A DNA stretch of 64,000 nt from Ectocarpus siliculosus (GCA_000310025.1 FN649751.1:5830817-5894816), one strand, 5' to 3'. Positions 9,377-23,017 are shown, counted from the stretch's first letter. A program made the numbers and translations. The notes: generated by a model from the sequence alone, not told the origin.

Positions 9377-12300
9377 TGATCAAGAGGGTGAGGAAAGAGC
9401 CCGATATGTCTACGGAAAGTCCTTGACGAGATGTTTTCAAAACCATCATCAATGGTGTGTCGACATGAGCAAGCTTGGTCGTGGAGCAATCGAGCTTTGA
9501 ACATATCGGTCTACATGGGCGGGGTGCCATCTCTCCGCCTCTTACGCTACACTATACACCCACCCATTACCTGCGAGGTTGTCTGTTGATCGTGGATTTT
9601 GTCTGGGCGCTGCCGACTGAGATCGCTGGCCCGTGGATTGAAGGGTGCGTGAGATGTTTGCGGGGGGTAAAGTGGTGTGTGCATGCGGAGTGCGAGCATC
9701 CAGCCTGCCGGTTTCGACAGTTGTCACCGAGACGACGAGTGTTCCCCGGAATGGCTCTTCCCCGGAATGGCTCTTCCCCGGAATGGCTCTCGTCGTCGTT
9801 CGCCGCAACGCCGCAACTGAAGCAGTGCCACACGAGAAAAAGCGAAGCGGCCGAGAAGTATCCGTGGACTCCACAAGAACTTTGACACTTTGACCCGTTC
9901 TTCAGCCCGGAGCAGCGACGGGAGCGGAGACCTGCCGGAGATCCCATCCACACCTGCTCTCTACATGCGGCGGTCTGCCGACGACGCCTTCTCCAGAAAA
10001 TTCTCACGCGCTCTTATGTACGCGGGGAAGCGCTTGCTTGTCGGCGGCGGGACTGACTGTCAGGTTGGTTACCCCGCATTTCCCCGTTCCGAACAGGATC
10101 ATTGCTGCACTTACTGCCTGCTGCGGTCTCAACTGCATAATGTGCCGTATGATCCCTCTCAATCTTCCAGCATTACAGCATTAGAGATGGAACCCCCATC
10201 CAGTTTGAAGAGCAGCAGGATACCAGATAATTTTCGCGCCGTTCTTGTGTCCCCCTCACCAGCTCTATTCTTCAACCTGCAATAACGCACAGATCGTTCC
10301 CTCCGTTCCTCGTCATACTACCTCACCTCACGGTCTACACATAAACTTCCACCCGTCTCGTCACTTCCAAACCCTGTGCAAGGACTTGTCGCCCTTCACC
10401 CCCCACATCTCGAATCTCTCTTATCGCCCAACGGTACAACCGCAAACCTCTCCCACACGACAACACCCTCACAGCCAGTCAAACGGGCAGGGGTCAGCGA
10501 ACATGGGAACCGTCTCGTCTAGGTGAGCGGAATATATATATCCTGTTGTATCCACGCGTTGCTGGAGACGAAGATCCAGTGTGATTGTCATACGAACAAA
10601 GCAACTTCCTGGCGACAATAAGCAAACCCTTACCCTCATCGAGGCTACTTCTATTGTACGCACAACAACAGCCGTTCGATCCATGGGAATCATCAGCTGA
10701 CTGAGTGGAATTCGACAACAAGCATGCATGCGGAGAGTGCTGCGCATGCATGCGTGCTTCGCACCGTTTCAGCTGAGCAATCCGCAACAAGACTCAACGA
10801 GATACCTTTCTCCGACAGCAATATCCTCCGGCGCGATAAGTCATTGATCATTCCCCGACACCAGCCAGTTGTGTGGAACCTCACATACGTGTCGATGCGA
10901 AACGTTATCGTCGATCGTCGGATAAAACGTCCCGTCAAGTTGCTAGAGCGTCGTCACCGAACGCCCTCCCCTGTTCATTTGTCTCTCTTCCAGGTGGTGG
11001 GCACACACACCATACGATACCGAAACAAGAGAGCAGGCGTAGGAAGAGTTCAGATAGATATAGTTCGGCGCCTTCCGCTGTTCTCATTCGTACAGAAGAT
11101 ACTCGCCCTATCATGCCGTAGACTTCTGTTGTTGCCGACAGATATATCGACCGCACCATCGACGAGGTGCGAGGTGTACACGCCGATGAACTGGAGATCC
11201 TTCCTCTGGAAAAACTGACTCCATTTTGCTCGCGAAAGTTTCGAAGCGCTATGCTTCCTTTCTAGGCGCCAACTTCAACATGGCGCTACGAAGCACGTCA
11301 ATTGTCTACGACGGTCAGATCCTTTAGTCTGCGTATGGAGTGCATGCCCACTCACAGGAGATGTTGTATAGATATACATCATCCGTGCGCCCATACGAGC
11401 GCGCCCTCCCGCCTGATCCCGCGCAATATCGCGCGCAATGACAGACAAACCCGCTCCACGACCCACGGAAAATTATTTTCTCTTCGCGGTTCAACCAAAA
11501 TGTGGCGCACGCTACACGCGGTGAAAGCCTCACTGCTGCACCGCGCACCACCACACGGTTGGGCACATCGACATGACCCCAAGGGGGTGTTGAAGAGGAC
11601 GCCAGCCGGGTTCTACATGTAGTCTGTATATCCAAGACAGTTGGAGACACAGAAATAGGAGTGTGGCAGTCGGTTCAAAAAGTTGTTATGGTCCATGCTA
11701 CGTCGGTGTAGCGGACATGATGGAGCAACGACCTGCTGCGCGTTGCCCGCCCAGATCTAGTACAACTGCTGTGGTCGCGCGGTCGAAGACTGCAGCTATG
11801 GACCGAAAAATCGGGTCGTCCAAGGCAGTGAGTGGTGGGAACTACAATCCTGCTGTTGTACACCCACAGTTCAGCAGGATTGATTGTGAATGTCATGGAC
11901 GACCCAGATCTGCGGACTTTTCCGACCGCAGCTAGCGGCAGCCCTCGACAGCAAGGCTCCACCATGCCCTCGGATTCAACATCGATGCAATATCAACACT
12001 GTTGAACGTTAAACAAGCTGTTCAACCACCCACCTGTCTGTGTCCCCTGTTTCGTCTCGATTTGAGGGAAGGTGTGTAGAGGTAGACTAGGCAGTATGCT
12101 GAAGGAGGCTATTCTCAGCCGCTGCTCTGTGCGACACCAGTGTTTTTTCTTCCGCAATAATAGGTACTTCCCAACTCTTACGCACCTCGTGTGTGTGAGA
12201 TCTCTGGATGCGGTTCCAGTCGTTTTCCGAATCAGTCAAAATCATCACCCCTTCAGAGACCTCGCTTTCTTTGAAAAAATACACATTAGATGACGGAAAT

Positions 12301-12579
12301 ATTATCTGTTGGAAGAGATACGCTCCGATCGAAGCGAGTTGTTTGAATGCGTTACAGTGAGTGTTGAGAAAGACCTACTGAGTCTTTTCAACGTGCGTAT
12401 TTAGAAGGGTTCGTTTCGTGTTTAGCTTGGGCAACTCCTTTGGGCGGCTGGTCCCTGCCGAGCAGCCAGGTGGTGATTTTTTCTACGTATTTGCGCGAGT
12501 ACTCGCTATTTTTGTTTTTTCATGGCGCTTTCCTCCCTCACGGTCCGCGTCGTGCCGTCCATTCCTCAGATCTCCGGCA
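9377..12579. other. Intergenic, no supported gene
   Basis: Between the retrotransposon and the second WW-like gene I see only short overlapping frames on both strands without domain signatures or consistent splice sites. The one structured item is the minisatellite at 9742-9789. Confidence 0.5.
9742..9789. repeat. 16-bp minisatellite, three units
   Basis: Three head-to-tail copies of TTCCCCGGAATGGCTC, flanked by short inverted sequences (ACGACGAG on the left, CTCGTCGT on the right), so the block could also form a stem. Confidence 0.85.
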
Positions 12580-13802
12580 ATGGTTTACAAGGACGGCAAT
12601 ATCTGGAACAGCACTTTTGACGAAGCTGGGAACAGCTGCTGGTGAGTCTCTTCTACATACCGATATCTATCCTTCACATTTGCCGGACCAAACGCTTCGG
12701 GCGCGACACAGCGTCACATGAGCCTAGGTGCGCGTGTGTGTGTTTTTTTGCTTATTTTGTTCAATGCCCCCACGTCCCACCCTTTTCCCCGCTGATGCTT
12801 GCCTTTGGTTTCGTATCCCGACATTTTTTATTGTCGTTTGGTGTATACTCACGATATATTCGCTTTCCACTGCAGAATTGCCAAGTGTTAACTCCCGAGA
12901 GAGATTCGAACCCACAACCTGCTACTAAAAGTGATTTGAGGTCATCCACTATGTAGAACACAGCGCTCCGACTACTTAGTCCTACCGGAGTCGCGGCTGA
13001 TGAACGTACAGACCAGGTGCCTTCTACCTAGATTTCCAGCTAACTTTGACGTATCGAGCTTCCATGTTTGTCGATCAAGTCAACAGCTACTTAATCCCGG
13101 GCAGGTCATTACTCCTGCATCACGTATATCTGCCGCCGTCGTCCCCGCCATAGGATCCCTGATAGCTACCACAGGCTACCAACACACGAGCGTTCTCGGA
13201 ACTGACGCGTCGACGCCCTTATCAAGAACGTCATCAAGAAGAACGCCGCTGACTTTCCTCCCGCCCTTAACGTTCAATGCCTTGTGCTCGACCCTCGACC
13301 CAGGGTGAACAGCACCACCGGCGAGAGAGCCTACTACTTCATCGGCGGCAAGGCCGTGAGGGGCCCGTCAAGCGCCGCCAGTTCGCCCCACACCATGCAG
13401 AGTCCCGGGCGCGTCTCGCGGCGCCCCTCAGATACCAGATCGCCCTACGCCATGCACAGCCCTGGGCACGCCGCGCCCTGGACCGCAGGAGCCCCCGCGA
13501 TGCACAGCCCGGGAGGCTATGTTGCTCCCCCCATGCATCACAGTCCTTCCCCGACGGGCTTCGCTGCGCACGCAGTGCACAGCCCTGCGGCTGCGGGTTT
13601 TGCTGGCCCCGCGATGAACCACCCTGCGCCTGGCCAAGCCTCTGCGACCATGGTCCCCTACTACCACCAGCCGGGCTACGGGGGAGTTGTTCCCGCCGGC
13701 GACCCGACTCCTACTGCCGCTGGCGAAGCAGTCGGGTATCGCTCGAGCAAGCACTACGTCAGGCCTCGCTCAAAGGCGTCGTGGATGTGGACCCAGCCGT
13801 AG
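12580..13802 (+). CDS. WW-like small protein, paralogue B (2 exons)
   Basis: Exon 1 is 12580-12641 (20 codons plus TG, donor gtgagt) and exon 2 is 13304-13802 (acceptor cag); the product is about 186 residues. The joined N-terminus reads DGNIWNSTFDEAGNSCW then VNSTTGERAYYF. This follows the WW pattern W-x4-F/D-E-x-G-x-x-C-W-x-N-x-x-T-G-x-x-x-Y, with the last WW tryptophan replaced by an aromatic. The middle has several short units ending in HSPG/HSP, rich in Pro, Met, Ala and Gly. The C-terminus, YRSSKHYVRP...SWMWTQP, resembles the last two strands of a WW domain with the terminal Trp kept but the first strand lost. There is no signal peptide or membrane segment. Its only relatives in the window are the three other paralogues. 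Cellular role unknown; a proline-ligand adaptor is a guess from the domain type. Confidence 0.7.
12883..12975 (-). other. tRNA-like relic inside the intron of paralogue B
   Basis: On the minus strand a T-arm-like GTGGGTTCGAATCTCTC (12896-12912) is preceded by an A-box-like TAGTCGGAGCG and a possible anticodon stem. The acceptor stem does not close and the anticodon loop is too short, so this is not a functional tRNA by eye. It could be a tRNA-derived SINE fragment. Confidence 0.25.
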
Positions 13803-16800
13803 TGGCGAGCCCGTTTCTTCCTGACGAGCTCCTGGAATGAATGTCGTCGTTCGGCGTATGTTATCTATGCAAGAGTTACTGCTGTAGGCATCAAGTAGAC
13901 CCACGCTTCAAGATTGTTTCTGTCTGGTGTTTGTGGTACTGTGGTCGAGTGTACGGCCGTTGTGACGGTTTCAACCCGTTGTTGTTGTGGATCAAGGGGA
14001 TACCAGTCTCCTATCTCTGATATTTCCTTGTTTCAAAAGTAGAACTTCGGCGACACGTCTGCAAGCAGGCGTGATATTTTCATTTAGTTTATTTACCAAA
14101 GCTACAGGTTGTGCTGCACCTCCTGCAGATCGCCTATGCTACGGCCGGGGTACACAACAAGGAGAGATGTCCCCGTCTGTGTATTTGGTGAGCGAGGGGT
14201 GTGCACGGCGTATGAGAGACGCTGACAAGAGCACTCCAAAATCGGTTGCACTAAACTCCGCGCATACAATGTAAGCGGGTTTCGGCTGCTTCGATGTGAC
14301 CAAACAATGCGTCTTTGGTCTACGTTATCCCAGTATTGGGTTTCTGTATATAATGGTGTTGGGGGTTACATTGTGTAGAAGCGAACACGGAGAATGCTGT
14401 TTCGCCTTCTGCCGTACAAGCTGTCGGACGATCCTTGTTTCAATTATCCTTGAGATGCCTATTTCTAGGTCGAGTGTGGTGAGCACCGTAAACGCTTCGT
14501 GCGTACACATACACGTACATGTATGAGCGCTTTTTTTTTTAAGGACGGTAGAGGGCTTCATGGCAATAATGCCGTGCTTGTTGTGGGTGACAGGCACCAG
14601 TAGTCCAAGGCTGTTATATTCCAAGGCTCCTGGGGTTGGTTGTAGCTTCCGTGAAAGGACATGTAAATAATGTAAAGTTTAGTGTCGACAGTCCACGATA
14701 CGAGGTAGTCCAGCTGCCCAGCGGCAGACGTGTGCACTTTTTTTTGCAGGTGGTAGAGACGCTGATTTCATGTCACGGGAGGGAGCACAACTCCCACCGA
14801 GGCATGCTTAGCTATATATAGCGAGATACGCGATGACCCGTAGCTGGGTTGACGAGGCTGAATGCATCGGTTTGTTGTTGGTGCAGGGTGTTCTTTCTGG
14901 TACAGGTGGAGTGGGTCGTTGCCCCGCCCCCCCAAACCAGCAGCCGATCTTCGGACAAGGCAGAATGGGCGTATTGAGGGTGGACAGACAGCTTCTCTAT
15001 TTGTTCGTTTTGGTGCACCTGATGCTCAGCAACGTGAGACGTCGCGTGCATTCAAGTTCATCAGGTGCGGAGTTTGGAGATTGAATGATGGCGGAAGTGA
15101 TTTACTGTTGATGGAAGCGAGTATTTTGCATGTTGTGCATTGGAGAATGATTGCTTTGGGATGCAGGACATGGGGACGTAGTGGAGAAATGCAAATAAAG
15201 AAGAAAGTGGGGGGGGGAACCTCGTGCCGTGCTAAATAGGGTACGTATGTGGCCAAACGAGTTCATGGCGTCCACCGACCACTACACGATGAGTAAATTG
15301 TGGTGTGTGACCAAGCGCCAGGGCCAGGCAATATATCTTCATCCACGAGGAGGGCGCTCAGAATAATGACACTTGAAGAAGGTGTTCGGCTCAAGGCAGT
15401 TTCGTTCGTCCCTGCTGCAGCGTTGCCATTCTTTGCACGTCATGGGCAGAGGCCTACTTCCAGAAGTTGTTTCGGTTATCTGATTATATAGTTGCTCAGT
15501 CCAAGCGCCACGCAGCACGCTGTTCTACAAGATAGATGGACAAAAAATACTCTTACAGAGAGGATGGTCAGAAAATACATGACACGTAGTGGATGGTCAA
15601 GCTTGTCCATAGAATACCTCGTCGTTACGGCCTGTCGTTCGGTGGCCCGTTACAAGTCAGTTTAACACGCAAAAACTCATCCGGTGCTCTTCGCAGTCAG
15701 TCTCGATCAACTCCGTATTACTATCGACGGCAGGGCTCGAACTTCACGTAAGGCTCTCTCTTAGCCCGAATCAATGAGCGATTCCTTCAACCAGCTTCAA
15801 CTACTCGAACAAATTTCTCGTCTTTGCTCTTCTCGTCCGCCGTTTGGAGAACACCGTGTTCCATCCCCACTTCTCGACCGCCCTCGCATACCTGCAACCT
15901 TCGACATCCGTTCAGCATGGTCACCCCGCATCCTGCGACCAACTCTGCAAAGCCATCCCCTACATTGCTTCACCAACATCGGACTCAGGCCCCACTGCCC
16001 AACGTAAGTAGTAGTCTATTCTCCTTTCGCAACGCATTTTCCACACGCCTGACCATCACACAAACCCTAGGGTCTCTCCTCGCTGTGCTTTTCAGTGAGA
16101 CAACATGCTTAGCCTGTACAGGATTGGTGAAGTTGTTTTTATATGTTCGGCGGGTAACCAGACGTAAGCACCCTAGCAACCGATCCGCGTTAAGTTCAAA
16201 GAACATGCTTCCGTGACTAGGGCGGCACCAGTCGTGTTGACATGCACGGAACCTATGAGCGAGAACCCAACGCGGGAGAGTCTCCGTAACTCCCTACCTA
16301 GTCATCATATAACACACATACCAACTTCCAGAGACTCCGTGAGTTTCATACCGACCGCCGGGTACCCCAAACAGCCCCACTACAATATTCGGTGCGTGGT
16401 ACGATCCTGGAGACTCTCGAAAAATTGCCAGGGGAAAGCAGCAACTCCAAATCCAACAGATCCATCTCCCAAACTTATTGATCCTCCTTACCTCCCAAAT
16501 TCCCAAATTTCCCGTCCGTGTCTACACACTCAGATTTTCGAGATCTATCTCCGGTGCTTCCAAGTTTCAATGAGAATCTACGTTTCCTCCGCTTGAACGT
16601 ATCCAGCACTCACATCCTCTTCAAATTTTACAAATCCAACACCAGAATTACATGCCATTCCCAGAAAACAACAACAACAGTAAGACCACGATGGACAACA
16701 GTCAGAGGGTACAACGTTGGGAAAACTCCATCATATAAATAGATATAAACACGATCATTTCTGTTTTCTCCCTAATGCTCTCCCAGTTCCAACAATCAAT

Positions 16801-19192
16801 TCTCTCAATCTTACCATAGATCGCGGATTTTTCACATCAACTTTTAAACCAAAACGAAAACAACCTCAAGTCGGTCATATAAAAAAAAAAACGCGAAGAT
16901 GAAATATGCCATGAAAAACCTGATACTGGCCAGAATCCGAACCCGGTACAGCAGTTGGCGCTGCTTACTTGCTTGTTAAATCATGTCATACTCAACCCTC
17001 AACCCCCCCCACCCCCCCCAGGATTTTTTGCGTGTACAACGTACCACCCGAACGTCACAAACAAGTGCCCAAATCCAATCCAACGGAGGTCAACCATAGA
17101 GAGAGAGAGAAAACCAACGAACTCTAGTCACAAAACTCTGGTGGATGCATTTCTAACACTCCTTCGTGCAGCGTTTTTTTTGTGAGGAAAGGATGTTCTG
17201 CGGACGGTACATTAGGATGAGATGCTGCTCTACGTCGCAGCAACAATTTGAGTAGCTTTTGCACTGCGTTCGTTCACTCATTGTAGGAACTTTGTCTGCG
17301 TTTGTGTGTACAACAGCAGCAGCAACAGCCGTACACACACACCCGCTGTCGAATTACTCTCACTTCTTCTTGTCGACTGTGGGTATATCTCGAATGGGGA
17401 CAATAGTCGCTCTGTGTCATGTGTGTAATTATTATTCCTTAATTCTTGTCGAAGCAAGTCATATCCGGAGAGAGAGAGAGGCTCTGATGTGCAGGAAAAA
17501 TTGGGTGGGAAATGCATCATCCAGTGTGCGTCTACCAACGCTGTGCGAATGGCTTTGGCGTGAGTGTATTCGCTTTGAACGCTTTCAGGTATCTGCGTTT
17601 GACACGGATGTGCACGTTACGAAAAGTAGCACAGGTGTGTGTGTACTCCCAACAAAAAAAATTACTTCGATTGAGAGAGGGAGATATGCGGCGTAACCTC
17701 TGTTTGTTTTTTACCAGAGAAACCAGCATACCAGCATGCAGGTGTGTTTCAGATTACCTCTCGCTAAAAGGATGGGTAGATGATTGTGTTGTATGGTGTT
17801 CTGCCGCGCTCGAGGAGAAGCAGGTGGAGAACTGTCACGGTACACGCTTTTCCCCGCGCGGGCAGGCTCCGAAGGATCTTGTAAAACGAGGAAAAAAACT
17901 GTCGGCCTGAAACCGTCGTTGCTCAACGGCTCTCTCGCTCCCTGCCCGGGGTATCTCCTCGCCCACCATCCCCCCCTCGCACCCCTCACACCTCACATCC
18001 CACCGACGACCTCCAACCTTCACCTCTGGTCTTTCTCTCTCTCTATCCGACGCTGGCAAGAACCCCCCACGCGTCTTGCATCTAACTTCGCCAAACCATC
18101 AACAAGAAGAGTCCAAGGCGCTCCAGACAGAGTCTATATCTTTGCTGCGAGTCGGAGACACGAACCACACCGCCCATCCGACATCCGACACACACGGCGC
18201 CGCTCGAACCTCAGAGCAGCAACCAACCAAGCAGAGTACCGCAAGCATGGGCCTCACCATCAGCAGCAGGTAAGAGGTAGATCTAGAACTTGGAACGATG
18301 AACCCGCCTCTGGTTGTTTGACTCTGATGCAGGGGGGCTCGGACAACAGCGCAGAGCAGTTTTCTCTCTGGCAGCGTTTTTTTTTTTGGCAACTGGCAAC
18401 TTCAACAAGATTATCGTGTGTTCGTTGTTGTCCAATTCTGTCCGGAGAGGAGGGGGACAACCCCCCGATCTGTCCTCGGACAATTGCAGCCCATTCGAGC
18501 TTGTGCGCGCACTCCACACATCGTATCAGAATGACGGATCGTGACTTGCGCGACTCGTGCCTTCCCTTTTTATTTCTCGCCCGATGTGGAAACTGGCTCT
18601 CTCCTTGTTGTATGGATGCATGATGCGTCACTTGCTCGAAATCCAAACTAGGCACGCCCCCAACAACCGTTAGGCGCTCGGGCCGATGCGCCCCCCCCCC
18701 CCCATGAGAAAAACACCTCTGTGCCCGCAACACACAGCGTGTTGTATGGTAGAGGCGCTAGCCCGTACAGCCGCTTTGGTGACTGCCTTTCGAACGGATA
18801 GACGCACACATAGATCCGTACATCGATCGACCGACACGCACACACCCACCCGCGGTACGGAGAGACGTAAAGTTCTTTGCGGAACCCTGGGATGACCGGT
18901 ACCCGAACTTGTCGTTGATGCACTCACACCGATCCTCCGCAGATGTACGCTGCACAAACGCTGAGATGTACCGGTAGCACCCGCGCCTCCGTCGCACCCA
19001 TATCGCCACCCGACCGTAGTAGAAAGGATCGGCCCCCGGTCTCTCTCGCGCGGTGGCACCTGCCACACGGTACCTATACAACGTATGCATAGATTCACAC
19101 GCGATCCAAATTTTAATTTTTACTTCTGTCATTTTGCCCCCGAACGTTTCCTCGTCTTCTGCTCTTTTCCGCGTCTAAACAGGAGTCCGGCC
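13803..19192. other. Intergenic, no supported gene
   Basis: Apart from short, mutually overlapping frames nothing here looks coding. A mini-exon-like ATGGGCCTCACCATCAGCAG followed by gtaaga near 18247 was considered and left out. A (G)8 run near 15211 and a (C)n run near 18690 are simple-sequence tracts. Confidence 0.45.
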
Positions 19193-20314
19193 ATGGCATA
19201 CTCAGAAGGAGGGATCTGGTGCAGCACATTCGACGAGATGGGACGACGCTGCTGGTAAGAGGGCGACGTATCCTTTCGCCTGTTTTTTTCTGTTTTCTTT
19301 CGCTGTGCGCGGTCTCTGTCCGTAATGACTTTGGCCACTCTTTGGTAGGATCATGGCCAACTTTCCGCAAAGGTCCGACCAGCAGCACCGTTTGCCCCTT
19401 CTGGCTTTATGGGCGTTACTGCTTGTAGAAAACCTGCAGAAAGATGGACACACGCGTACGTTGAGCGCTCTTTCGAGATAAAAATAAGATTGACATTGCT
19501 GGCGTTGCCCCGCTCTGTGTAGGAGTGCGTGAGAAACTTGAAGAAAAATAATTTCATGTATATTTGCTCGCCACGTCACATCCTCGGTACTTGGGAGGAT
19601 CTGTGTTTGTTTATGGACTACATGTAGTGCACCCCCGCTGATCGTGCGAAAATCGAGCCGGGATTCCATGAAGACAACGCCTATCGCAACCGAGGGGGGT
19701 CTGTGCACCTACTATCCCCTCAGAACCTGCGAGGACTTGAGATATGCAGACGTTGAATGAAGTTCTGACGGCCGCGTTGAAGTTGGTCGTGTGTACTGTA
19801 TAGCTGGATGTACAGGGCGGATAGTTGATACTTGTACTCGCGGTTGCGTTATTTCCCCCCGACCCCGCGAACTCCCCCCCCCCCCCCCCTCCTCCTCCTC
19901 CTCACCAACAAGTTAAACCACCATACCCTTCCCCGACTCCCGCGTCGTGGGCTTGCTATTATTCTTGTCCGACACGATGCAACCAGGGTTAACAACGTGA
20001 CGGGACAGAGGACCTACCAGTTTATCCGAGGGAGGCCCGTGACTCCCACTCAGCCGGCGGTGGCGTCACCGTACGTCGTCCAGCAGAGTCCAATGCCGGG
20101 GCCGCACACCGCGCCCTGGGGTCTGCCGTCGCCGGGCTACCCTGCGCCTCCGCCGCCCGCTGTCGCCATGGTCCCTTGCCAGGCGGGTTATGGCGACGGT
20201 GCCCCCCCCGTCGCTCCCGCGGGGAATGGGGGACTGGGCCAGCGCCTGCAGAAGTATTACCTGAGGCCTTCTTCGGAACGTTCGTGGATGTGGAACCGCA
20301 ATCAGGGCCAATGA
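19193..20314 (+). CDS. WW-like small protein, paralogue C (2 exons)
   Basis: Exon 1 is 19193-19254 (20 codons plus TG, donor gtaaga) and exon 2 is 19987-20314 (acceptor cag); the product is about 129 residues. The junction again rebuilds a Trp codon: GGIWCSTFDEMGRRCW then VNNVTGQRTYQF. The pattern W...FDE.G..CW.N..TG.R.Y is shared with paralogue B nearly residue for residue. The linker is Pro/Gly/Ala-rich (about residues 35-100). The C-terminus, QKYYLRP...RSWMWNRNQGQ, matches that of paralogue B (KHYVRP...SWMW), so B and C form the closest pair and share orientation, about 6.6 kb apart. The intron is 732 nt. Function unknown beyond the WW-like fold inference. Confidence 0.7.
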
Positions 20315-20720
20315 TCGATGGACATCACCGCCCGTACGCGCAGATGTGGGACCAGTCACAGAGCCCGCGATCAACGTTGTACGGGGGGCATCGTACACGG
20401 GATGTTGCCCGTTCCTTCTACCCTCATCTAGGAGGTTTACTCCGGCTTGGGGGCGGGGATGGAATGTATGTACAGCAGTAGATGACACAGGGGCGCGAAC
20501 AGACGGACTCTCCGGAAAAGCTCGGGACGGTAGCATTTAATTGTAAATAGTTTTTTGTCACGTGGAATATCTACCGTAAGGCTGGGTGAACCACGTGCGA
20601 TGTTTTATCTCATGAGAGGATTCGGTGAAGCACTAATTTTGAAGTTGGCTCGTGTTGTTGTGGTGTAGCTCGACGTACTGGTTTGCGTTGGCCCTGTGGG
20701 GGGGGGGGGGAGGGGGGGGG

Positions 20721-20820
20721 NNNNNNNNNNNNNNNNNNNNNNNNNNNNNNNNNNNNNNNNNNNNNNNNNNNNNNNNNNNNNNNNNNNNNNNNNNNNNNNN
20801 NNNNNNNNNNNNNNNNNNNN
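20721..20820. other. Assembly gap (100 N) in a poly-G tract
   Basis: 100 N flanked by G-rich runs on both sides (20698-20720 and 20821-20832). The gap probably arose because the homopolymer could not be sequenced through. Confidence 0.98.
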
Positions 20821-22574
20821 TGGAGGGGGGGGGGTCTTGGGTTTTTGCGCGTACGAGGGATCGGCGGCAGTGCTTTGGCCACAACAAATCTGTACATATT
20901 GTGTAGTTTGCGTAACTGGTGCTCGTGCGCAAATGCGATGGTGCCTTTAGGTCCAAGGCCGGTGGCATGACTTCTACGGCCTGTCAAGCCGCTCTCCGCT
21001 CTGGTCGCCAGGTTGGCATGCTGTTGCTAGTAACCAGATTGATCTGTACATACTTAGACGAGGGCGGTTTGTTTTGAGGGTGGGCGTTTTGTCTGCTAGC
21101 TCTCGCAACTCTCTTGTACTCTCTCCAGCGATGAGGATTTTGCATGCTCGGGGTATCCCGCCTCTCAGGAAGTGCTAACTTTCGCCATATAGGGATCCCT
21201 GTTTTAGGGATGTTCACAAGAGCCGGGGCGGGGAAAAAGGGGGGACAGGGGTAGTGGCGGGGAGGCTCATTTTGTGTGTGCGTGCTTGTAGGAAATGCTG
21301 TACATGACAAATGAGTCGGGTGTGTACTTAATGGATCACCGCCGCGAGGGGGACAACAGTTGGAGGAGCATGTTTAGGCCTTGCTCGTCTTGTGAGTGGG
21401 TTCTGCGACGTGGATCGAGTAAATATGGGTTGGTTGACGTTCAGTCACAAGCTCTGCTGTGCTTTGAACCCCCCAGAGAAACGAGACAGAGAGGAACATA
21501 TTATTCCGCTCCGGGACAAGTTGTTCCTTGGGGAGTGTAGGCTTCATGTCGGTATGGCCGGGCTCGGCTGTTTGTTACTTTCGTCCACCGCGTCTTGTAG
21601 CGCGATCGAGACGAAGACGTATGATGTAAATGCTGCTGTCGGAGCCAGGCTTATGTAGGTAAACCGCAAATGCCTGGGCGCGCATGAAAGGGTGTGTGTA
21701 TGGGGGGAGGCAGTACAAGTCACCCTTTGTTTTCGGTTCCAGCTGTTGTTGTGGAATCGCTCTGACAGAATTGAACCGCCCTCTTGGTGGGAGTAATTAC
21801 GGTGAGAATTAGGGGCTGGTTTTCAGCGTAGAGCAGCTCGGCTGTTGTCACTAAGACAGAGCTTAGCTGATGGGTCGGCGTGATGTACAAATTATAGACT
21901 CGCGGGTTGTGGTTCATAGATTTAAGTACTACTGGAGTTGAATCGTGCAAGTCCAAGTGGCGGCGTTGCGAAACCTAGCGTTGCCTACGGTTCTCGCGTG
22001 CTGCAGCTGCGTTGCTTGGCTCGGCGCCGATCCACTAGCGGTAGATTAGATGTAAATATTCATAGCGGTATAAGGTAAGGGCAATGGACACTTCTCCCTC
22101 CCCCCTGGTGAACAAAGAAATGTCGCGTTCGTTTGGTAGGCGGCCTGGTTTATGTACGCACGACTCGTGCGGTGGAAGTAACCGTAAAGTGTTGGCACCA
22201 CCCGTTTTTTTTGTACGCTCTCGGCGATGCGATGGAACAAACGCTTAAGGTCACCGGTTTTCCGTCGTACCGGCGAAGACGCGGTGCCAGCGTTGTTGAA
22301 GGAAAGCCCGCGAGAACATTTTGCCTCGTGGTGAAGACCATTCGTCATGCCCAAGTGGCTCGTAGTTTCGTACGAAGAGGTTGGCAACGTGCGGAGGAAT
22401 ATTTGGACATCAAAAGGGATCCCCGAGAGCGCCGGTGGTACGTAGATATAAATACCTTGTTGGTGGTGGGTTCGGAGTGTGTGTGTGTGATGAGGTGGTC
22501 GTTAACCTTCGACCACCCCACCAAACGCCATATGTTTTTGGATGGATTTTGGACTGATTGGGGCGTGACGCGTT

Positions 22575-22576
<2 letters not shown>

Positions 22577-22617
<41 letters not shown>
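22577..22617. repeat. (GA)n microsatellite
   Basis: About 20 perfect GA units. It produces an Arg-Glu alternation in one frame that should not be taken as protein. Confidence 0.97.
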
Positions 22618-22619
<2 letters not shown>

Positions 22620-22932
22620 TGATATTCAGCGAATACAGTAATTCAACGAGAACCACCCTAAGCATGAGTGCAGCAGCAGAGCTGCTGTAGCTGCTGCTGC
22701 TGTTGACGTATGGCGGTACCCAGCACAGTGCCCACCACCCGATACAGAATCGTTGGGGCGACACCGCCCCGCATCGGTTCCTTCTCCGTGGGAGCACCGC
22801 CTACCTAGCTAGCTAGGAGAAGCAGCCTGCTTCTTGCCACCGTGGCACGTGCGCAGCAACTCGTTTTTTGCTTTTGCTTGCCTCGATCAGCTGTTTGTTA
22901 TTTCGTGTGCGACGGCCGATCTCGTAGGAAGA

Positions 22933-23017
22933 ATAAATACGAACACAGAAAGACTACCCGTTCGAGATACAGTATACCCATAATCGAACGGGATGTGTTG
23001 GAGTCTTTCAGTGAGTG
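22933..23017. mobile_element. Short MITE-like element, copy 1
   Basis: An 85-bp unit whose ends match the ends of the 305-bp unit at 27608-27912: a left part with CAGAAAGACTACCC and a right part with TCGAACGGGATG and GGAGTCTTTCAGTGAGTG. AAAGACT and AGTCTTT form inverted ends, with an inner CGTTCGA/TCGAACG pair. It looks like an internally deleted copy. There is no coding capacity. Confidence 0.55.

Noticed and set aside
16925-16965. T-arm-like GGGTTCGGATTCTGG on the minus strand
   Set aside because: Neither D arm nor acceptor stem can be folded around it.
18247-18274. MGLTISSR followed by a gtaaga donor, like the first exon of an ARF GTPase
   Set aside because: No exon with the GTPase P-loop (GLDAAGKT) or other G motifs is found downstream on this strand, so eight residues are not enough.
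22133-22690. 185-codon frame on the plus strand
   Set aside because: Its end is a GA microsatellite translated as Arg-Glu repeats, and the rest shows no domain and no paralogue in the window.
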